A DNA stretch of 10,004 bases from Candidatus Aminicenantes bacterium UBA4820 (GTDB taxonomy: Bacteria; Acidobacteriota; UBA4820): NCBI GenBank assembly GCA_002402325.1, contig DHFQ01000090.1, positions 1 through 10,004 on the forward strand, written 5' to 3'. This document shows, in pieces, positions 5,376 through 10,004 of this stretch. Made by a program: the position numbers and the translations under genes. The notes under the pieces are model-generated. The model was not told where the DNA came from, ran no database searches, and saw nothing but the letters and a program-made list of their open reading frames with translations. Position 1 is the stretch's first letter. Each line of letters starts with the position of its first letter.

Positions 5376-6824
5376 ATGGCAAAAAAACCTGAAATTGTGT
5401 GGAATTACTTTGAAGAATTGGCAAAAATTCCAAGACCGAGCGGTATGGAAGAAAGGGCGTCACAATGGGTGTATGAAATTGGTAAAAGCCATAAGTTAGA
5501 AACAAAAAAGGATGAAGTAGGTAATGTTGTGATAAAGGTTCCTGCCACAAAAGGTTTTGAAAAGGCTGAGACAGTAATCCTTCAAGGACACCTTGATATG
5601 GTTTGTGAAAAAAATAGCAATGTAAAGCACGATTTTGAAAAAGACCCAATCAAGTTAAAGGTTGAAGGTGATTGGGTAAAGGCAGATGGGACAACTCTTG
5701 GTGCGGACAACGGTATCGGGGTTGTAATGGCTCTTGCATTGCTTGACGATAAGGAGGCGAAACATCCTCCTTTAGAACTTCTTTTTACAATTGATGAAGA
5801 AAGGGGATTAAAAGGTGCAAACTCCTTGAAAAAAGGATTTGTTACAGGAAGAAGGCTTATAAACTTAGATACAGAAGAGGAGGGAGCAATTTATATTGGT
5901 TGTGCAGGAGGGACGGATACAGTTATAACTCTTGGTCTAAAAAGAGAAAAGTGTATCCCCGCTGTTTTTTATACGGTTGCGGTAACCGGTTTAAGAGGAG
6001 GACATTCTGGTTCCGACATACATAAAGGTAGAGGAAATGCCAATCAGATTCTGGCAAGAGTGCTAAGATTTTTGGAAAAAGAAAAAGTAGAATATAACCT
6101 TTTTGAAATATGGGGCGGCTCAAAAAGAAATGCCATCCCAAGAGAAGCCTTTGCTACAATTTCAATTGCAGAAAAGGAGACATCTAAGGTAAGAAAAATT
6201 CTTTCAAACTTTGAGAAAGAGATCAGGTATGAGTTAAGAGGAATTGATGAAAATGTTGAAATTTCCCTGAAGAAAGTCAATTCTTCAAAATATGACTCTT
6301 TAAATGATAAAACAAAAAGAAAAGTTTTGGACCTTTTATTCTGTATTCCCCACGGCGTAATTTCGTTTGACAAAGAAATAAAGGGGCTTGTTGAAACATC
6401 AACAAATTTCGCAATAGTTGAAACTGAAGAAAAGAAACTAAAAATAATTACTTCACAAAGGTCAAGCATAACGGCAAAGATGGAGTGGGCAGCAGAGAGA
6501 AACAGAGTTTTGGCATCTCTTGCAGGAGGAGAAGGAGAAAGCAGTGGAACATACCACGGTTGGGCTCCAAACCTTAATTCCACTTTACTCAAAATTGCAA
6601 AAGATTCTTACAAAAAATTGACGAAAAAAGAACCTGAAGCCAAAGCAATTCACGCTGGTCTTGAATGTGGCATCCTTGGCGAGAAGTTTGAGGGAATCGA
6701 TATGATTTCAATAGGTCCCACAATTAAAAATGCCCATTCCCCCGATGAAATGGTTTCGATATCATCGGTTGAAAGAACTTATACATTTTTAAAGGAACTT
6801 CTAAAGGAACTGGCAAAGAAGTAG
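5376..6824 (+). CDS. pepD: Aminoacyl-histidine dipeptidase / Xaa-His dipeptidase (M20C)
   Basis: PepD is a cytosolic zinc dipeptidase that cleaves Xaa-His (carnosine-like) and other dipeptides, supplying free amino acids. The 482 residues match E. coli PepD (485). The di-zinc site is complete by motif: GHLDMV (H72), ADGTTLGADNGIG (D111), TIDEERG (general base E141, ligand E142), LINLDTEEEG (D165) and, near the end, IKNAHSPDE (H454). These correspond to E. coli H80, D119, E149/E150, D173 and H461. RGGHSGSDIHKGRGNANQ is the usual start of the inserted dimerization-lid region. The start at 5376 has GGAGG five bases upstream. The GT9 gene begins on the base after the pepD stop, so it is the first gene of a probable three-gene operon. 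Confidence 0.95.
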   Translation: MAKKPEIVWNYFEELAKIPRPSGMEERASQWVYEIGKSHKLETKKDEVGNVVIKVPATKGFEKAETVILQGHLDMVCEKNSNVKHDFEKDPIKLKVEGDWVKADGTTLGADNGIGVVMALALLDDKEAKHPPLELLFTIDEERGLKGANSLKKGFVTGRRLINLDTEEEGAIYIGCAGGTDTVITLGLKREKCIPAVFYTVAVTGLRGGHSGSDIHKGRGNANQILARVLRFLEKEKVEYNLFEIWGGSKRNAIPREAFATISIAEKETSKVRKILSNFEKEIRYELRGIDENVEISLKKVNSSKYDSLNDKTKRKVLDLLFCIPHGVISFDKEIKGLVETSTNFAIVETEEKKLKIITSQRSSITAKMEWAAERNRVLASLAGGEGESSGTYHGWAPNLNSTLLKIAKDSYKKLTKKEPEAKAIHAGLECGILGEKFEGIDMISIGPTIKNAHSPDEMVSISSVERTYTFLKELLKELAKK

Positions 6825-7835
6825 GTGAAATATAGCAATATCCTTGCAATAAGGCTTTCTTCCCTTGGTGATATTTTAAGGGCAGTGCCTTCTTTAAGTG
6901 CATTAAAAAATGGATGTGAGAAACTAACATTTCTTACAGAAGATAGGTTTAGAATTGTTACAGAAATTTATCCCGTTGCAGATGAAACCCTTGTATTTCC
7001 AAGAAAAGAACTCTCTTTTTCAAATTTAAACAATTTTTTAACGGAATTAAGAAAAGAGGAGTATGAAATTGTGCTTGACCTTCACGGGATTTTTAAATCG
7101 TCTTTATTAACTTTTCTTTCAAAAGGGAAAAGAAAAATAGGTTTTGATAAAAAATTTTCTAAGGAGTTTGCCCATCTCTTTTACAATGAAAAAGTATCTT
7201 CAAGTTGCCAATTTATAATTTCTCGCTTTGAAAGATATGAAATGGCATTAAGACATATTGGCCATGAGGTTGAAAAAAATAAATTCTTCAAGCCAACAAT
7301 TTGTGATGAGGCAGAAAACTTCGCAAAGAAATTTCTTGAAGAAAGAAACCTTGAAGAGAACCATTTTGCAATTCTTTTCCCCGGGACGAGCAAGAAACAG
7401 AAATTCAAAAGATGGCCGCTTAATAACTTTGTTGAACTTGCAAAAAAAATTGAAGAGGGTCTATCCTTGAAGGCTGTCTTTTGCCTTGGACCAGAAGAGG
7501 CTGAATTTGAAGAAACCATAAAAGACAATTTCATTTTACTCAAATCACCAGATCTTAAAGAAACTTCAGCAATAATTTTGAAATCTAAAATTTTTATCGG
7601 CTGCGATACAGGATTGATGCACCTGTCAGCATTATCCGGAATAAAGACAATTGCTATAATGGGGGCGACAAATCCTGTAATAAACAAGCCGTGGGGAGAG
7701 AGAAACAGGGTTGTTTTCAAAGAAGGAGTCTCAAAAGAGTGCAGAGGTGAAAGTTGTAAACACACTGATTGTATGGGGAAAATAAAGGTTGATGAAGTTT
7801 TCAAAGAAGTGGAGAATCTCTTGAATGCTTTTTGA
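6825..7835 (+). CDS. Glycosyltransferase family 9 (heptosyltransferase-like)
   Basis: The 336-residue protein begins YSNILAIRLSSLGDILRAVPSL, the N-terminal GT9 motif, where the SSLGD acid is the proposed catalytic base. It carries the second-domain nucleotide-sugar site GCDTGLMHLSALSGIKTIAI (about residues 262-281), with ATNP and PWG downstream. The C-terminus has a CRGESCKHTDCMGKI cysteine cluster as seen in LPS heptosyltransferases. The family transfers L,D-heptose from ADP-heptose to LPS core sugars at the inner membrane, cytoplasmic side. The true acceptor here is not known, and WaaC/WaaF/WaaQ-type assignment is not possible by eye. The start is GTG, the base after the pepD stop, and the ribosome site is weak. 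The 3' end overlaps tatD by 11 bp. It implies a diderm envelope. Confidence 0.88.
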   Translation: MKYSNILAIRLSSLGDILRAVPSLSALKNGCEKLTFLTEDRFRIVTEIYPVADETLVFPRKELSFSNLNNFLTELRKEEYEIVLDLHGIFKSSLLTFLSKGKRKIGFDKKFSKEFAHLFYNEKVSSSCQFIISRFERYEMALRHIGHEVEKNKFFKPTICDEAENFAKKFLEERNLEENHFAILFPGTSKKQKFKRWPLNNFVELAKKIEEGLSLKAVFCLGPEEAEFEETIKDNFILLKSPDLKETSAIILKSKIFIGCDTGLMHLSALSGIKTIAIMGATNPVINKPWGERNRVVFKEGVSKECRGESCKHTDCMGKIKVDEVFKEVENLLNAF

Positions 7836-8574
7836 TACACATTGCCATCTTGCTATGGAGGATTTTGATAATGACCTTGATGAGGTTGTAAAAAGGGCAA
7901 GAGACGCAAATGTTGTCAATCTTTGTGTAATAGGGACCTCTCCTTCAGATTGGGAAAAATCTGTATCAATTGCAAAAAGATTTGGATTTATTTGTTCTCT
8001 TGCCTTTTCTCCCCACGATTCAAAACTTTTAAACGATGAAAATTTTGAAAAGTTAAAAGAATTTACAAATCTTAAAGTAGTAAAAGCAATAGGTGAAACA
8101 GGGCTTGATTATCACTATTTTCTTTCTTCAAAGGAGGAGCAGATAAAATCTTTTGAAAGGCACATAGAACTTGCAGAAAAAAAATCTCTTCCTTTGATAA
8201 TTCATTCAAGAGACTCTTATTTAGATACCATTTCAACGCTCAAAGGAGTAAGGACAAAAGTCGTAATCCACTCTTTTACTTATGGAATCAAAGAAGCAGA
8301 GGAATTTTTAAAAGAAGGTTTCTTTATTTCATTTTCAGGAATAGTTACATTCAAAAATTCATCTTTAATTCAAGAATCAGCAAAGATCATTCCCGAGGAC
8401 AAAATTCTTTATGAGACTGATGCTCCCTACCTTTCTCCTGTTCCACACAGGGGGAAAAGATGTGAACCTGCCTTTGTCAAAGAAACAGCCCAATTTTTGT
8501 CCACGATTCGGGGTGAAGATGTTAAAATATTTGAGGAAAAATCTTCTAATAACGCAAATCTTTTCTTTTCTTGA
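7825..8574 (+). CDS. TatD-family metal-dependent hydrolase/DNase
   Basis: TatD proteins are cytosolic metal-dependent TIM-barrel phosphoesterases, and several have exonuclease activity linked to DNA repair or RNA quality control. The 249 residues are near the usual ~260. Metal residues by motif: DTHCHL (H6, H8), IGETGLDYH (E91), LIIHSRDS (H127), VVIHSFTYG (H149) and ETDAPYLSP (D199). All are present. In the second loop AFSPHDSK replaces the common GIHPHDAK, with Ser for His. The ATG overlaps the end of the GT9 gene by 11 bp in another frame, and GGAG (7811-7814) lies upstream. The product could be called YcfH or YabD-like, but subfamily assignment needs a search. The stop codon overlaps the TTGAAA of the first tandem promoter for the next gene. 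Confidence 0.92.
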   Translation: MLFDTHCHLAMEDFDNDLDEVVKRARDANVVNLCVIGTSPSDWEKSVSIAKRFGFICSLAFSPHDSKLLNDENFEKLKEFTNLKVVKAIGETGLDYHYFLSSKEEQIKSFERHIELAEKKSLPLIIHSRDSYLDTISTLKGVRTKVVIHSFTYGIKEAEEFLKEGFFISFSGIVTFKNSSLIQESAKIIPEDKILYETDAPYLSPVPHRGKRCEPAFVKETAQFLSTIRGEDVKIFEEKSSNNANLFFS

Positions 8575-8598
8575 AAGTGATTGTTTATAAGATATAAT
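8571..8598 (+). promoter_or_regulatory. Promoter P1 for the secreted precursor gene
   Basis: TTGAAA (8571-8576), 16 bp and TATAAT (8593-8598) match five of six and six of six consensus bases. It begins one base before the tatD stop codon and would give a leader of about 100 nt. Confidence 0.6.
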
Positions 8599-8613
8599 TT
8601 AACAGATTGAGAC

Positions 8614-8642
8614 TTGACAAATTACTAAAAAAGTAGCATTAT
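8614..8642 (+). promoter_or_regulatory. Promoter P2 for the secreted precursor gene
   Basis: TTGACA (8614-8619), 17 bp and CATTAT (8637-8642) have a perfect -35 and a fair -10. TATATT (8640-8645) is an alternative -10 at a long 20-bp spacing. Confidence 0.5.
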
Positions 8643-8667
8643 ATTATTTGCAATGGAGACATTGCTT

Positions 8668-8673
8668 TATAAT
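8668..8673 (+). promoter_or_regulatory. Possible promoter P3 (-10 only)
   Basis: TATAAT is perfect, but upstream no good -35 lies at the usual distance: TTATTT at 8644-8649 has 18-bp spacing, and TTGCAA at 8648-8653 has only 14. It could work with an activator or be chance in AT-rich DNA. Confidence 0.3.
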
Positions 8674-8702
8674 AGATGTATTTTTTGTTGGGAGGGCTTA
8701 AA

Positions 8703-10004
8703 ATGGCTCAGAAAAGAAAGTTTTTTTCGGTAACGGTGGTAGTGTTTTTGTGTCTCATCACCCTTTTAACATTTTCTTTTGCCAAAAAGGATGCAAAGAC
8801 GACACTTGACTCAATGGTGATAATATCGCCTGAGTTGAGGGTAGTGGAAACTTACGATGATGCAAGAGCGATAACAGATGACTACTTCTCAAAAAGTGGT
8901 GTCTCAAGATTTCTTCTTGAAAATGGTGGAGGATGGTATGCGACTATTGATTTAAGAAGAGGTGTGCCGTCCTTGATTGATGGAGGAGCAATACCCTTTA
9001 TTCCCGGTCCAGCAAACAATCTTTCATTTAGAGATTTCGGGGCAAATTGTGAATCAATAACCTGTATTCCGAGAGAAAAGGTAGAGGAGTTAGCAAGGGA
9101 ATTTCTTGATAAATACCCCGGACTCTTTCCTGTCACTCAAGATCAATTAGTTGCTGATCCTGATGGAACTATTGCTATTGGTGAATCCTTTTATCTTGTT
9201 CGTTTTCAATGGGTGGTAGATGGAATCCCTGTTGAAAATGGTTCAATATTTTTCAGGATAAACAATGGGAATCTCATAGCGATTGCCTCACTAAACATAG
9301 CTCCTATTAAGATAGACACGATACCTTCGCTTTCACCCGATACAGCGATTGATGTTTTAAATGGTTATCTTGGTAGGGATGGAATCAATTCAAAGGATGA
9401 GATATTAGATAAAGGGTCTTTATGGATAATACCGGTAACGCCAAAGGGAATGGATGCTAACACATACAATGGACAAATAGGGACAATGTATGACTACAAA
9501 CTTGCATACAAAATAAAATTCAGGCGTGCTGGAATAATGGGAACATGGGAAGGTGTTGTAGACGCTCACACGGGAGAAATCATAAGGTTTGTTGATTCAA
9601 ACAGGTATGGAAAGATACAGGGTGGAGTCTATAAGACTGATAAAAATCCCACACAAACAGAAGTAACAATGCCGTTCCCTTATGCTGATTATGGCAGCGG
9701 TGTTTATTCTGATATTGGGGGAAATTATACAGGAACATCAGGAACATCAACTATGACAGGAAGGACGGGGAGTGCAGGGAATGTAGGTTCTGTTGATATA
9801 GTAGATACCTGTGGTTCGATTTCACTCGCATCAGATGGAACTGGGCTAATAGATTTCGGATCAAGTTCCGGGACTGACTGCACGACACCTGGATTTGGTG
9901 GAGCGGGAAACACACACGCATCGAGAACCCAATATTACAATGTATCCTGGATAAAGATTAAAGCATACACATATCTTTCAGGGAATAGTTGGCTACAAGG
10001 AGTT
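8703..10004 (+). CDS. Secreted zinc-metallopeptidase-type preproprotein (FTP/PepSY-like propeptide), 3' end outside window
   Basis: The open frame runs to the window edge with 434 codons and no stop. GGAGG (8691-8695) lies seven bases before the ATG. MAQKRKFF, a hydrophobic stretch and SFA|KK form a Sec signal peptide with likely cleavage after residue 27. Residues ~125-220 resemble the FTP/PepSY propeptide fold of fungalysin (M36) and thermolysin (M4) precursors: GIPVENGSIFFRINNGNLIAI and SLSPDTAIDVL. TWEGVVDAHTGEIIRFVDSN (282-300) is the typical end of such propeptides. A Gly/Ser/Thr-rich beta region follows (about 305-400, with C370 and C393), then THASRTQYYNVSWIKIKAY (404-422), which I associate with the start of the catalytic part. 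No HExxH is in the window; it should lie downstream. A role in extracellular protein digestion is inferred. Confidence 0.65.
   Translation, partial: MAQKRKFFSVTVVVFLCLITLLTFSFAKKDAKTTLDSMVIISPELRVVETYDDARAITDDYFSKSGVSRFLLENGGGWYATIDLRRGVPSLIDGGAIPFIPGPANNLSFRDFGANCESITCIPREKVEELAREFLDKYPGLFPVTQDQLVADPDGTIAIGESFYLVRFQWVVDGIPVENGSIFFRINNGNLIAIASLNIAPIKIDTIPSLSPDTAIDVLNGYLGRDGINSKDEILDKGSLWIIPVTPKGMDANTYNGQIGTMYDYKLAYKIKFRRAGIMGTWEGVVDAHTGEIIRFVDSNRYGKIQGGVYKTDKNPTQTEVTMPFPYADYGSGVYSDIGGNYTGTSGTSTMTGRTGSAGNVGSVDIVDTCGSISLASDGTGLIDFGSSSGTDCTTPGFGGAGNTHASRTQYYNVSWIKIKAYTYLSGNSWLQGV

Noticed and set aside
6044..6592. A 182-codon open frame on the minus strand inside pepD
   Set aside because: It lies fully antisense to a clear, complete pepD. 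Its product is Ser/Phe-rich low-complexity sequence with no recognisable motif, as expected from the complement of a Lys/Glu-rich gene.
7181..7840. A 219-codon open frame on the minus strand inside the GT9 gene
   Set aside because: It is antisense to a well-supported GT9 gene, rich in Ser/Phe, with no ribosome site or domain seen.
9725..9770. Short repeat GGAACATCA twice within the secreted precursor
   Set aside because: It is in frame in a Gly/Thr/Ser-rich segment (TGTSGTST) and is explained by amino-acid composition rather than by a DNA repeat element.
1..10004. A defence system, prophage, CRISPR array or transposon
   Set aside because: I looked at both strands and found no transposase, integrase, repeat-spacer pattern or defence-type domain. 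All long reading frames are explained by household or envelope genes.

Overview
The window is an AT-rich (roughly two-thirds A+T by eye), densely packed bacterial chromosomal segment of housekeeping and cell-envelope genes. I see no phage genes, transposase, CRISPR array, or tRNA or rRNA gene. A heptosyltransferase-like GT9 enzyme, a probable lipoprotein and a secreted preproprotein suggest a Gram-negative (diderm) cell. A DUF4388/PATAN protein and a secreted metallopeptidase-type precursor of a form I associate with Acidobacteriota-like lineages are compatible with such an origin. That placement is inference and weak. Promoters look like ordinary sigma-70 types, and Shine-Dalgarno sequences are mostly GGAGG-like.

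Left part, bases 1-2180, plus strand: the 3' part of glmS (its glutaminase half lies before the window) is followed with no gap by a DUF4388-domain protein that starts at TTG. Bases 2173-3561, minus strand: a class II fumarase whose 3' end overlaps the DUF4388 gene tail-to-tail by 8 bp. Bases 3562-3754 are non-coding and hold an AT-rich perfect palindrome near fumC and a strong GC-rich hairpin flanked by 8-bp direct repeats. Bases 3755-4408, minus strand: a ytxH-ytxG-like pair (YtxH and DUF948 membrane proteins) behind a consensus TTGACA-16-TATAAT promoter. This promoter overlaps a second one that fires the other way into the next gene.

Right part, plus strand: a TPR lipoprotein gene (4505-5305), then pepD (5376-6824), a GT9 glycosyltransferase (6825-7835) and a TatD-family nuclease (7825-8574). 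The last three are abutting or overlapping and look like one operon. A 128-bp gap with two or three tandem promoters precedes a secreted protein gene (8703 to the window end). Its visible 434 residues look like the signal peptide and propeptide-side region of a zinc metallopeptidase precursor, and the catalytic part is beyond the edge.

Functionally the window mixes envelope precursor synthesis (GlmS, GT9), central metabolism (fumarase), peptide use (PepD and the secreted protease precursor) and envelope or stress proteins (YtxG/YtxH-like, TPR lipoprotein). No clearly new multi-gene system is visible. The best second-look items are the hairpin with flanking direct repeats, the overlapping divergent promoters, the tandem promoters before the secreted precursor, and the convergent gene overlap.
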